DNA from: Pseudomonas sp. URIL14HWK12:I12
Lineage (GTDB): Bacteria > Pseudomonadota > Gammaproteobacteria > Pseudomonadales > Pseudomonadaceae
Assembly (NCBI RefSeq): GCF_003097135.1
Contig: NZ_QEQL01000004.1
Coordinates: 62,001-126,000, forward strand
Reading direction: 5' to 3'
DNA length: 64,000 bases
The notes beneath the pieces were generated by a model. It did not search any database. It saw only the letters and a list, made by a program, of their open reading frames with translations, and had not been told where the DNA came from. Shown one piece after another: positions 54,001 to 62,554 of this stretch. A program made the position numbers and the translations under genes. The stretch's first letter is position 1; each line of letters opens with the position of its first letter.

Positions 54001-55922
54001 GGCGCGGGCTCCAGGCCGACCAGAAGGTGGCCCTCGGTAACCAGATCGCCCTCCCTGCAATAGACACCCGCCACAATGCCGGCCTGCGGCGCCCGAATGG
54101 GGTGCTCCATCTTCATCGCCTCCAGCACCAGCAATGTCGCGCCGACCTGCACCGCCTCACCTACCCGGGCGAACACCGCCGCGACACTGGCATTCATCGG
54201 GGCCGCCAACCCACCGGCTGCGGCTTGATGGCTGCCGGTTTCCGGGGGTGCCAGGCGCACCTCCTGAAAGCTCCCGTTCCATTCCAGAAACAGGGCTTCA
54301 TCGCGCAGGTAAAAGCGGCAGGCGTGCTGAGGGCCACCCTGCTGGAAACCAATGCGCTCGCCTCGCAGCATCGCCTTGGGCGGGCCGCTCAAGCACACGC
54401 GTTGCACCTGCTCCCCACAGCGCAGCGCAAGGCTGCGGTAAGCGGGCGCATTCAGCCGCCAGCCACTGCACTCGGCCCAAGGCCCAACTGCCGGCACTGC
54501 GCCTGCCTGGCTCAACCAAGCCTCGGCGGCCAATGCCCAGAAATCTTCAGGCAACGGGTCGCTGCCCACCAGCAACTGCTGCTCGTGCCTGGCGATGAAG
54601 CGGGTATCCAGTTGCGCGGCGGCGAAGGCCGGGTGGGCGATCACCCGGCGCACAAACCCCAAGTTGCTGGCAAAGCCGCCAACCGCCATCTCGCCCAACA
54701 TGGCCAGCAAGCGCTGGCGTGCCTGTTCACGGTTTTCGCCCCACGCGATGACCTTGGCCAGCATCGGGTCATAGAAGGGCGACACCTCGTCGCCTTCGCG
54801 TACACCGCTGTCCACACGGCGCCCGTCCCCAGGCGCCGGCTCGCGATACAGCCGCAGCGGGCCAGCGGCCGGAAGGAAACCGCGTTCGGTGTCCTCGGCA
54901 TACAACCGCACCTCGATGGCGTGCCCGTTCAAGGGCACCTGGTCTTGAGTCATCGGCAGGGGCTCGCCCTGCGCGACGCGCAACTGCCAGGCCACCAGAT
55001 CGAGCCCTGTGATCGCTTCGGTAACCGGGTGCTCCACCTGCAGGCGGGTGTTCATCTCCATGAAGAAGAATTCGCCACGCTCATCGAGCAGGAACTCCAC
55101 CGTGCCGGCCCCCACATAGCCGATAGCCTGCGCCGCCTTCACCGCCGCTTCGCCCATGGCCTGGCGCACGGCAGGCGAGAGCCCTGGCGCAGGGGCTTCT
55201 TCGACCACCTTCTGGTGGCGGCGCTGGATCGAGCAGTCGCGCTCATGCAGGTAGAGGCAGTGGCCATGCTGGTCAGCGAACACCTGGATTTCCACATGCC
55301 GCGGGCCCAACAGGTATTTCTCCACCAGCATGCGCGCATCGCCAAAGGCGGCCTGGGCCTCGCGCTGGGCCGACGCCAGTGCCTCAGCGAGTTGGGCCTG
55401 CTGCTCCACCACCTTCATACCTTTACCACCACCACCGGCAGCAGCCTTGAGCAGCACCGGGTAACCGATGCGCTCGGCCGCTTCGGTGAAGGCCTCCAGC
55501 CGCTGGTCATCGCCGTGGTAGCCCGGTACCAGAGGTACCTGAGCCTTTTCCATCAGCGCCTTGGCCGCCGACTTGCTGCCCATTGCCTCGATGGCACTGG
55601 CCGGGGGGCCGATGAACAGCAGCCCGGCAGCTTCCACGGCACGAGCGAACGCCGCGTTCTCGGAAAGAAACCCGTAGCCGGGGTGAACAGCCTGGGCGCC
55701 ACTGGCGCGGGCGGCAGCCAGCACCTTGTCGGCCGCCAAGTAACTACCTTCGGGCCGGCTACCCCCCAGGCTGATCGCACGGTCGGCCAGCTCGGCATGC
55801 AAGGCCCCGGCGTCGATGTCGCTGTGCACTGCGACGCTGTCGATGCCCAAGGCACGCGCCGTGCGAATGATGCGGCAGGCGATCTCACCGCGGTTGGCCA
55901 CCAGCAAGGTCTGGATCTTCAT
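53997..55922 (-). CDS. liuD: methylcrotonyl-CoA carboxylase, biotin-carboxylase/biotin-carrier subunit
   Basis: A 641-aa protein. Biotin carboxylase domain (LLVANRGEIACRIIRTARALG, the ATP-grasp GGGGKGMKVV, HVEIQVFADQHGHCLYLHERDCS) and a C-terminal biotinyl domain (VLEAMKMEHP with Lys about 604). With LiuB it carboxylates 3-methylcrotonyl-CoA. ATG 55922 overlaps liuC stop (ATGA). Confidence 0.94.
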   Translation of the reverse strand: MKIQTLLVANRGEIACRIIRTARALGIDSVAVHSDIDAGALHAELADRAISLGGSRPEGSYLAADKVLAAARASGAQAVHPGYGFLSENAAFARAVEAAGLLFIGPPASAIEAMGSKSAAKALMEKAQVPLVPGYHGDDQRLEAFTEAAERIGYPVLLKAAAGGGGKGMKVVEQQAQLAEALASAQREAQAAFGDARMLVEKYLLGPRHVEIQVFADQHGHCLYLHERDCSIQRRHQKVVEEAPAPGLSPAVRQAMGEAAVKAAQAIGYVGAGTVEFLLDERGEFFFMEMNTRLQVEHPVTEAITGLDLVAWQLRVAQGEPLPMTQDQVPLNGHAIEVRLYAEDTERGFLPAAGPLRLYREPAPGDGRRVDSGVREGDEVSPFYDPMLAKVIAWGENREQARQRLLAMLGEMAVGGFASNLGFVRRVIAHPAFAAAQLDTRFIARHEQQLLVGSDPLPEDFWALAAEAWLSQAGAVPAVGPWAECSGWRLNAPAYRSLALRCGEQVQRVCLSGPPKAMLRGERIGFQQGGPQHACRFYLRDEALFLEWNGSFQEVRLAPPETGSHQAAAGGLAAPMNASVAAVFARVGEAVQVGATLLVLEAMKMEHPIRAPQAGIVAGVYCREGDLVTEGHLLVGLEPAP

Positions 55923-56713
55923 GCAGTGTGCTCCTGCCAGTGGGGCCTGCGCTTTTCCAGGAAAGCGCGCAGGCCCTCCTGGCCCTCTTCGCTGACGCGA
56001 ATGGCGGCAATGGCGTGTTCGGTGTAGTGGCGCAGCTCGTCGCCCGCACCAGCGATGGCGGCCAGCAACTGCTTGCAGGCCCGAAGCGCCTGGGGGCTGT
56101 TTTGCAGCAGGTGGCCTGCCCAGCGCGCCAGAACAGCATCGAGCCCGTCGTAAGGCGCGGTTTCGTGCAACAACCCCAGCTCAGCTGCCCGCTCACCAGT
56201 GAAGGGTTCGGCGGTGAGCATGTAGCGCCGGGCCTGGCGCTCACCCATGGCCTTGACCACGAACGGGCTGATCACCGCCGGGATCAAGCCGATTCGCACC
56301 TCTGACAGGCAAAACCGTGCGTCCTGCGCGCCGATGGCCAGGTCGCAAGCCGCCACCAGCCCCAGCGCCCCGCCGTAGGCCGCGCCATGCACCAAAGCCA
56401 GCGTCGGCATGGGCAGGGTATGCAAGCGGTACATCAATTCAGCCAACGCCTGCGCATCGGCCAGGTTGGCTGGCAGGTCCAGGGCGGCGCTGGCCTGCAT
56501 CCAGGCGAGGTCTGCACCGGCGCTGAAATGCCTGCCTCGCCCGCGAAGCACCAGCAGGCGAATGCGGGGGTCGCACCGCACATGCTCCAGCGCCTGTGAG
56601 AGCTCGGCGATCATCTGCGCATCGAAAGCATTGTGCTTGTCGGGGCGATTGAGCCAGAGCGTGGCCAGGCCCTGGGCATCGATCGAAAGCTCAAGGGTGT
56701 GAAAGCTCGTCAT
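55919..56713 (-). CDS. liuC: methylglutaconyl-CoA hydratase
   Basis: A 264-aa crotonase-fold hydratase. GRGRHFSAGADLAWMQ and the AAYGGALGLVAACDLAI oxyanion region are conserved. It hydrates 3-methylglutaconyl-CoA to HMG-CoA. ATG 56713 is chosen; a GTG at 56719 overlaps the liuB stop and is possible. Confidence 0.9.
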   Translation of the reverse strand: MTSFHTLELSIDAQGLATLWLNRPDKHNAFDAQMIAELSQALEHVRCDPRIRLLVLRGRGRHFSAGADLAWMQASAALDLPANLADAQALAELMYRLHTLPMPTLALVHGAAYGGALGLVAACDLAIGAQDARFCLSEVRIGLIPAVISPFVVKAMGERQARRYMLTAEPFTGERAAELGLLHETAPYDGLDAVLARWAGHLLQNSPQALRACKQLLAAIAGAGDELRHYTEHAIAAIRVSEEGQEGLRAFLEKRRPHWQEHTA

Positions 56714-56715
56714 GG

Positions 56716-58323
56716 TCACATCCTCAGTACGCCGAAGGTGGTGGGCTGCGCCGGCGCGTTCTGGCTGGCGGCCAGGGCCAGCGCCAGTACCTCGCGGGTC
56801 TGGGCCGGGTCGATCACCCCGTCGTCCCAGAGGCGGGCGCTGGAGTAGACCGCTTGGGCCTGCTGTTCATACTGGGCCACGATAGGCTGCTTGATACGCT
56901 GGGCCTGAGCGTCATCGAAGGGCTCCCCGGCACGGGCTGCTTGCTCCCGCTTTACCTGGACCAGCACACCGGCGGCCTGCTCGGCGCCCATCACACCAAT
57001 GCGTGCGTTGGGCCACATCCACAAGAAGCGTGGGTCATAGGCCCTTCCACACATGCCGTAGTTGCCTGCCCCATAGCTACCACCGATGATCACCGTGAAT
57101 TTCGGCACCCGCGCGCACGCCACCGCTGCCACCAGCTTGGCGCCGTGCTTGGCGATGCCGGCTTCTTCGTATTTCTTGCCCACCATGAACCCTGTGATGT
57201 TCTGCAGGAACAGCAACGGAATGCCCCGCTGGCAGGCCAGCTCGATGAAGTGCGCGCCCTTTTGTGCAGCCTCCGCGAAAAGAATGCCGTTGTTGGCCAG
57301 AATGCCCACAGGGTGGCCATGCAGGTGGGCAAAGCCGCACACCAAGGTGGTGCCGAACAAGGCCTTGAACTCATCCAGCTCGCTGCCGTCGACCAGCCGC
57401 GCGATCACCTCTCGCACCTCGAACGCCTGGCGCGGGTCGCTGGGTACGATGCCGTACAGGTCACTGGCCGGATACAGCGGCGGCCGCGGGGGTTTGAGCA
57501 CAAGGTTGCCCAGCGGGCGGAAATTGAGGTTGGCAATGCAGCGCCGCGCCAACGCCAAGGCATGGGCGTCATTTTCGGCATAGTGGTCGGCCACACCGGA
57601 AGTCCGGCAATGCACGTCAGCACCACCGAGTGCTTCGGCTGTGACCTCCTCGCCGGTGGCAGCCTTCACCAGCGGGGGGCCGGCAAGAAAGATCGTGGCC
57701 TGTTCGCGAACCATGATGGTTTCGTCGCTCATGGCCGGTACATAGGCACCGCCGGCGGTACAAGAGCCCATCACCACCGCGATCTGGGCAATGCCCTGAG
57801 CGCTCAGGTTGGCCTGGTTGAAGAAGATCCGCCCGAAGTGCTCGCGGTCGGGGAACACTTGCTCCTGACGTGGCAAGTTAGCGCCGCCGGAGTCGACCAG
57901 GTAAATGCACGGCAGGCGGTTCTGCTCGGCGATGGCCTGGGCGCGCAGGTGTTTTTTTACCGTCAGCGGGTAGTAGGTGCCGCCTTTGACCGTGGCGTCG
58001 TTGGCCAGGATCATGCACTGCACCCCTTCGACCTGGCCGATACCGGCAATGATGCCGGCTGCGGGCACGGCTTCGTCGTAGACCTCCCAAGCGGCGAGCG
58101 CGCCGATCTCCAGGAAAGGCGAGCCAGGGTCGAGCAAACGATCGATGCGCTCGCGCGGTAGCAGCTTGCCCTTGGCCTGGTGGCGCGCCTGGGCTGCCTC
58201 GCCGCCGCCCAGGGCGATGAGGCGAGTCAGCTCACAGAGCCGCGCCAGGTGCTCGGCCATGGCTTGGGCGTTGCGGGCGAAGGTGTCGCCTCGGGTGTCC
58301 AGTTGGGTCGTCAAGATTGCCAT
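56716..58323 (-). CDS. liuB: methylcrotonyl-CoA carboxylase, carboxyltransferase subunit
   Basis: A 535-aa carboxyltransferase. Carboxylase domains of the crotonase type are visible: [50 protein letters not shown], and later [20 protein letters not shown]. It pairs with LiuD. GAGGAG lies 7 bases before ATG 58323. Starts 11 bases after liuA. Confidence 0.94.
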   Translation of the reverse strand: MAILTTQLDTRGDTFARNAQAMAEHLARLCELTRLIALGGGEAAQARHQAKGKLLPRERIDRLLDPGSPFLEIGALAAWEVYDEAVPAAGIIAGIGQVEGVQCMILANDATVKGGTYYPLTVKKHLRAQAIAEQNRLPCIYLVDSGGANLPRQEQVFPDREHFGRIFFNQANLSAQGIAQIAVVMGSCTAGGAYVPAMSDETIMVREQATIFLAGPPLVKAATGEEVTAEALGGADVHCRTSGVADHYAENDAHALALARRCIANLNFRPLGNLVLKPPRPPLYPASDLYGIVPSDPRQAFEVREVIARLVDGSELDEFKALFGTTLVCGFAHLHGHPVGILANNGILFAEAAQKGAHFIELACQRGIPLLFLQNITGFMVGKKYEEAGIAKHGAKLVAAVACARVPKFTVIIGGSYGAGNYGMCGRAYDPRFLWMWPNARIGVMGAEQAAGVLVQVKREQAARAGEPFDDAQAQRIKQPIVAQYEQQAQAVYSSARLWDDGVIDPAQTREVLALALAASQNAPAQPTTFGVLRM

Positions 58324-58334
58324 GGGCACACTCC

Positions 58335-59498
58335 TCAGCGGGTTTCGTTGAACAGCTCGCGCCCGATGAGCATCCGCCGTATCTCACTGGTGCCCGCACC
58401 GATCTCGTAGAGCTTGGCATCGCGCAACAGGCGCCCGGTCGGGAATTCATTGATGTAGCCATTGCCGCCCAGGATCTGGATCGCTTCCAGGGCCATCTGC
58501 GTGGCACGCTCGGCCGTGTAGAGAATCACCCCGGCGGCGTCTTTGCGGGTCGCCTCGCCGCGGTCGCAGGCCTGGGCCACGGCGTACAGGTAAGCGCGGC
58601 TGGCATTGAGCTGGGTGTAGAGGTCGGCCACTTTGCCCTGGATGAACTGGAATTCGCCGATCGGCTGGCCGAACTGCTCGCGCTGATGCACATAGGGCAG
58701 CACCACGTCCAGGCACGCCTGCATGATGCCTACCGGCCCCCCGGCGAGCACTACCCGCTCGTAGTCCAGCCCGCTCATCAGCACCTTCACCCCACCGTGC
58801 TCAGCGCCCAAGATGTTCTCTTCGGGGACTTCGACGTCATCGAAGAACAACTCACAGGTGTTGGAGCCCCGCATTCCGAGCTTGTCGAATTTGCTGCCCT
58901 GGCTGAAGCCTTTGAAGCCCCGCTCGACGATGAATGCCGTAATGCCGTGGGCACCGCGGGCCGGGTCGGTCTTGGCGTAGATCACGTAGGTGTTGGCGTC
59001 GGGGCCGTTGGTGATCCAGGTTTTACTGCCGTTGAGCACGAAACGGTCACCCTTTCGCTCGGCACGCAGGCGCATCGATACCACATCGGAGCCGGCATTA
59101 GGCTCGCTCATGGCCAGTGCGCCTACGTGTTCGCCACTTACCAACGGCGGCAGGTAGCGAGCCTTCTGCGCCGCAGTGCCATTGCGATGTATCTGATTCA
59201 CGCAGAGGTTGGAGTGGGCACCGTATGAAAGCGCCACCGAAGCCGAGCCGCGGCTGATTTCTTCCATGGCAACCACATGGGCCAGATAGCCCAGCGAGGC
59301 GCCGCCGTACTCCTCGGCGACCGTGATACCCAGCAGGCCCATCTCGCCCAGCTTGGGCCAAAGGTCGGCGGGAAAGGTATTGCTCTGGTCGATGTCAGCG
59401 GCGCGCGGCGCGATGTGGGTGCCGACGAAGGTTTGCAGGTGATGGCGAAGCATGTCGAGGGTTTCGCCGAGAGCGAAATTCAAACCGTGGCAGGTCAT
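58335..59498 (-). CDS. liuA: isovaleryl-CoA dehydrogenase
   Basis: A 387-aa FAD acyl-CoA dehydrogenase, full length. [16 protein letters not shown] contains the catalytic Glu in the position typical of isovaleryl-CoA dehydrogenase, and [37 protein letters not shown] is the C-terminal signature. It oxidises isovaleryl-CoA, the first committed step after leucine transamination. It is first in the liu operon. The MerR-type regulator liuR, usual directly upstream, is absent in this window. Confidence 0.95.
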   Translation of the reverse strand: MTCHGLNFALGETLDMLRHHLQTFVGTHIAPRAADIDQSNTFPADLWPKLGEMGLLGITVAEEYGGASLGYLAHVVAMEEISRGSASVALSYGAHSNLCVNQIHRNGTAAQKARYLPPLVSGEHVGALAMSEPNAGSDVVSMRLRAERKGDRFVLNGSKTWITNGPDANTYVIYAKTDPARGAHGITAFIVERGFKGFSQGSKFDKLGMRGSNTCELFFDDVEVPEENILGAEHGGVKVLMSGLDYERVVLAGGPVGIMQACLDVVLPYVHQREQFGQPIGEFQFIQGKVADLYTQLNASRAYLYAVAQACDRGEATRKDAAGVILYTAERATQMALEAIQILGGNGYINEFPTGRLLRDAKLYEIGAGTSEIRRMLIGRELFNETR

Positions 59499-59653
59499 GG
59501 GGCACCTATGGTCAGCCGATTCTTATTGTCGTGGCCCGGCGGCGAGGCGCCGGCATGCCCTTGAGCATAGAAGGCAATCACCGAGGCGAAGGCGCCAAAC
59601 GCGCCAATTTGCCGCACTGGTTTGCGCTTTGCGCGGTGGTACATTTCGCGGCC

Positions 59654-60088
59654 ATGAACGCGACCCGCTCTCATCTTTCATCTTGGGCCTGTGCCTTGGT
59701 GCTGCTTGTGCTGCTCAACGGGCTGGCGTGCGGCATTGGCCACGGGCAGATGATGAGCACGCTGTTTCTGCCGCTGCCGCCCGCTCATGGCGAGCACGCC
59801 AGCATGGACATGGACATGAACATGAACATGAACATGCACCCCGGCAGCACCGCGGAGCCCAGGGCCGGCCACGGCCCGACAGGCAGCGAGCCCACTGCGC
59901 CGATGCCGGGCATGCATTCATTGTTCATCGACTGTTTCTTCGCAGCCTCGCTGCCCCTTGGGCTGCTGCTGTTCAGCGTGCTCGGCTGGCTGCTGCGTCA
60001 TCGCACCCGGCGCTTGTCGCCCCTGGCGCTGCACGTCTTGCCATCACCGCGCTTCGCCCTGCCCGGCCTGAACCCTCGCGCGCCCTGA
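59654..60088 (+). CDS. methionine-rich small membrane protein (DUF2946-like)
   Basis: A 144-aa protein with an N-terminal TM helix (SHLSSWACALVLLVLLNGLACGIGHG), a Met/Asp/Asn/His-rich stretch MDMDMNMNMNMHPGS with three further Met-containing segments, and a second TM helix (SLFIDCFFAASLPLGLLLFSVLGWLL). The pattern and the adjacent OprC-type receptor suggest copper binding and a periplasmic copper-transfer role. It looks like the DUF2946 group. ATG 59654 fits the TM start; no strong ribosome site is visible, so longer starts remain possible. Confidence 0.7.
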   Translation: MNATRSHLSSWACALVLLVLLNGLACGIGHGQMMSTLFLPLPPAHGEHASMDMDMNMNMNMHPGSTAEPRAGHGPTGSEPTAPMPGMHSLFIDCFFAASLPLGLLLFSVLGWLLRHRTRRLSPLALHVLPSPRFALPGLNPRAP

Positions 60089-60221
60089 TCCGTTCCCGTC
60101 GTTGCACACACCTGCCCACGCCCGTGATTCACGGCGCGCGCCCGCGCGTGCCGGTGTCACCGCGTGCGTCTGCCACAGAGTGTTTGGCCCCTATTCGGCC
60201 ATCGAACAGATAACGGACATC

Positions 60222-62294
60222 ATGCGCACCTACCTCAACCCCTACCGCCTGGCCCCACTGGCCATCGCCCTTGCCGCCGCCGGCGCTGCCCAGGCCGACG
60301 ACAACGCCAACGACAGCCTGCTGCTCTCGCCCACAGTGATCACCGCCGTACAGCAGCAATCGCCGCTGACCATCGTCACCAACCCAAAGGACGCCCGCCA
60401 ACCGGTGCCGGCCAGCGACGGTACCGATTACCTCAAGACCATCCCCGGCTTCGCCGCGATCCGCAACGGCGGCACCAACGGTGATGCAGTGTTGCGTGGG
60501 ATGTTCGGCTCGCGCTTGAACCTGCGCACCAACGGCGGCCTGATGCTCGGGGCCTGCCCCTACCGTATGGATAACCCCGGTTCATACATTGCCCCTGAGA
60601 CCTTCGACAAACTCACCGTGATCAAAGGCCCGCAGACCGTGCAGTGGGGCCCCGGGGCCTCGGCGGGTACGGTGCTGTTCGAACGCGAGCCGGAGCATTT
60701 CGAGCAACTGGGCGGGCGCCTCGACGCCAGCGCACTGGCCGGCTCCAACGGCCGTTTTGACCGCGTGCTGGATGCTGCCTTGGGCGGGCCGCAAGGCTAC
60801 CTGCGCCTGGTAGGCAACAGCAGCCAGGCCGACGACTATCAAGACGGCGGCGGCCACACGGTGCCCTCGCGCTGGAATAAATGGAATGGCGACCTGGCGA
60901 TGGGCTGGACGCCCGATGCCGATACCCTGCTCGAGCTCAGTGCTGGCACCGGCGACGGCGAGGCCCGCTATGGCGGGCGCAGCATGGACGGTTCACAGTT
61001 TGCGCGGCAGAGCCTGGGCCTGCGTTTCGAAAAGCGCAACGTGGGTGGCGCGTTGGAGAAGCTCGAAGCCAACTTCTATTACAGCTACGCAGACCACATC
61101 ATGGACAACTTTCGCCTGCGCACGCCCGACGCCGGCAGCATGATGCCGATGCCCATGGCCTCGCAGGTCGATCGCCGCACTACCGGAGGCCGCCTGGCCG
61201 CCACTTGGCGCCTCGGCGCCTGGGAAGTGGTGGCCGGCGTAGATGCCTTGCGCAGCGAGCACCGGGCGCGCAACTCCCGCTACGACATGATGAGCCAGGC
61301 CTACACCGACACCAACGCCTTCCCTTGGCAGAAGGACGCGGTCATGCACAGCTACGGCGCTTTCGGTGAGTTCACCTGGCACGCCAGCGACCAAAGCCGC
61401 GTGGTGACCGGTGCCCGTCTGGATCGCAGCGATGCCGTCGACAGCCGTGCCACCTTGGGCAGCATGGGCATGGCCCGCCCCAACCCCAGCGCTGGCGAGC
61501 GTCGCGCCGAGACGCTGCCCAGCGGCTTCGCGCGTTACGAGTATGACTTGGCCCACTCACCCACCACGCTCTATGCAGGCGTTGGCCATGTGCAGCGTAT
61601 TCCGGATTACTGGGAGCTGTTTTCCGCCGGTAATGGCCCGGCGGGTTCGGCGAACGCTTTCGAGGGCATCAAGCCGGAGAAAACCACCCAACTGGACATC
61701 GGCGCGCAGTATAACGGCGAGCGGCTCCAGGCTTGGGCCTCCGGTTATGCCGGGGTGGTACGCGATTTCATCCTCTTCGACTATCGAAGCACCATGGGCA
61801 TGGGCAGCTCGCAGGCGCGCAACGTCGACGCGCGCATTGCCGGCGGTGAACTCGGCGCCAGCTACCACCTCACCGACCGTTGGAAAACCGACGCGACCCT
61901 GGCCTACGCCTGGGGCGAAAACCGCAGCGACCATCGTGCCCTGGCGCAGATGCCGCCGCTCGAGGCGCGCCTGGGCCTGACATGGGCCCACCAGCGCTAC
62001 AGCGCCGGGATGCTCTGGCGCTTGGTCGCGGCTCAGAACCGGGTGGCGGTAGGCAACGGCAATGTAGTGGGCCAGGATTTCGCAAGCACCCCGGGCTTCG
62101 GCGTGTTCTCGCTCAATGGCGCGTACCGGCTCAACCGCCACTTCAAGCTCAGCGCAGGGGTCGACAACCTGTTTGGCAAAACCTACACCGAGCACCTGAA
62201 CCTGGCCGGCGACGCCGGTTTCGGTTTTCCCGGCGACCGCGCGCTGCCTGAACCGGGCCGCACGCTGTGGACCAAAGTCGAGGTGAGTTACTGA
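60222..62294 (+). CDS. oprC: TonB-dependent copper receptor, OprC-type
   Basis: A 690-aa outer-membrane receptor. Signal peptide likely cut after AQA (about residue 24); plug domain with TDYLKTIPGFAAIRNGGTNGDAVLRGMFGSRLNL; beta-barrel to the C-terminal TKVEVSY. The copper-site motif CxxxM (Cys112 and Met116 in ACPYRMD) matches the OprC type, and Met-rich loops (SMMPMPMA) follow. ATG 60222 starts the signal peptide; the frame is open further but without sense. It is downstream of the Met-rich protein by 133 bases on the same strand. Confidence 0.9.
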   Translation: MRTYLNPYRLAPLAIALAAAGAAQADDNANDSLLLSPTVITAVQQQSPLTIVTNPKDARQPVPASDGTDYLKTIPGFAAIRNGGTNGDAVLRGMFGSRLNLRTNGGLMLGACPYRMDNPGSYIAPETFDKLTVIKGPQTVQWGPGASAGTVLFEREPEHFEQLGGRLDASALAGSNGRFDRVLDAALGGPQGYLRLVGNSSQADDYQDGGGHTVPSRWNKWNGDLAMGWTPDADTLLELSAGTGDGEARYGGRSMDGSQFARQSLGLRFEKRNVGGALEKLEANFYYSYADHIMDNFRLRTPDAGSMMPMPMASQVDRRTTGGRLAATWRLGAWEVVAGVDALRSEHRARNSRYDMMSQAYTDTNAFPWQKDAVMHSYGAFGEFTWHASDQSRVVTGARLDRSDAVDSRATLGSMGMARPNPSAGERRAETLPSGFARYEYDLAHSPTTLYAGVGHVQRIPDYWELFSAGNGPAGSANAFEGIKPEKTTQLDIGAQYNGERLQAWASGYAGVVRDFILFDYRSTMGMGSSQARNVDARIAGGELGASYHLTDRWKTDATLAYAWGENRSDHRALAQMPPLEARLGLTWAHQRYSAGMLWRLVAAQNRVAVGNGNVVGQDFASTPGFGVFSLNGAYRLNRHFKLSAGVDNLFGKTYTEHLNLAGDAGFGFPGDRALPEPGRTLWTKVEVSY

Positions 62295-62444
62295 GCCCAG
62301 TCACGCAATGACTGCAAGAAGGCCGCCAGCGCAGCGCCGCTGGCGGCCTGCGGGGCTGAGCGGGGTTGCCTGCGCAGCCGGCGGAGCTGCCCACAGCCCG
62401 CCGCACAAGCGCCTGGCACGCAAATGGTTAGCTTTCTGAACGAC

Positions 62445-62472
62445 TGGTCAAGTTGCGGCACTTTGCTATACC
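62445..62472 (+). promoter_or_regulatory. possible sigma70 promoter of adhesin
   Basis: TGGTCA and TATACC with a 16-base spacer lie about 85 bases before the adhesin start. Each hexamer matches 4 of 6 consensus bases. Confidence 0.3.
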
Positions 62473-62554
62473 TGCCTATGGATCCACATTTTCTTGCAGG
62501 AAGCGGCTGAAACCCAAGGCGAATTCCTGTGAGCGGTTCAAGGCAGGAGTGGTT

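Noticed and set aside
59531..59653. Longer start for the Met-rich protein
   Set aside because: The extra residues are charged and precede a TM signal-like helix, which better starts the protein at 59654.
62318..62352. GC hairpin GCCGCCAGCG...CGCTGGCGGC downstream of oprC
   Set aside because: The stem is good, but no T-tract follows. It may be a transcription end or a REP-like element, but the evidence is too thin to list.
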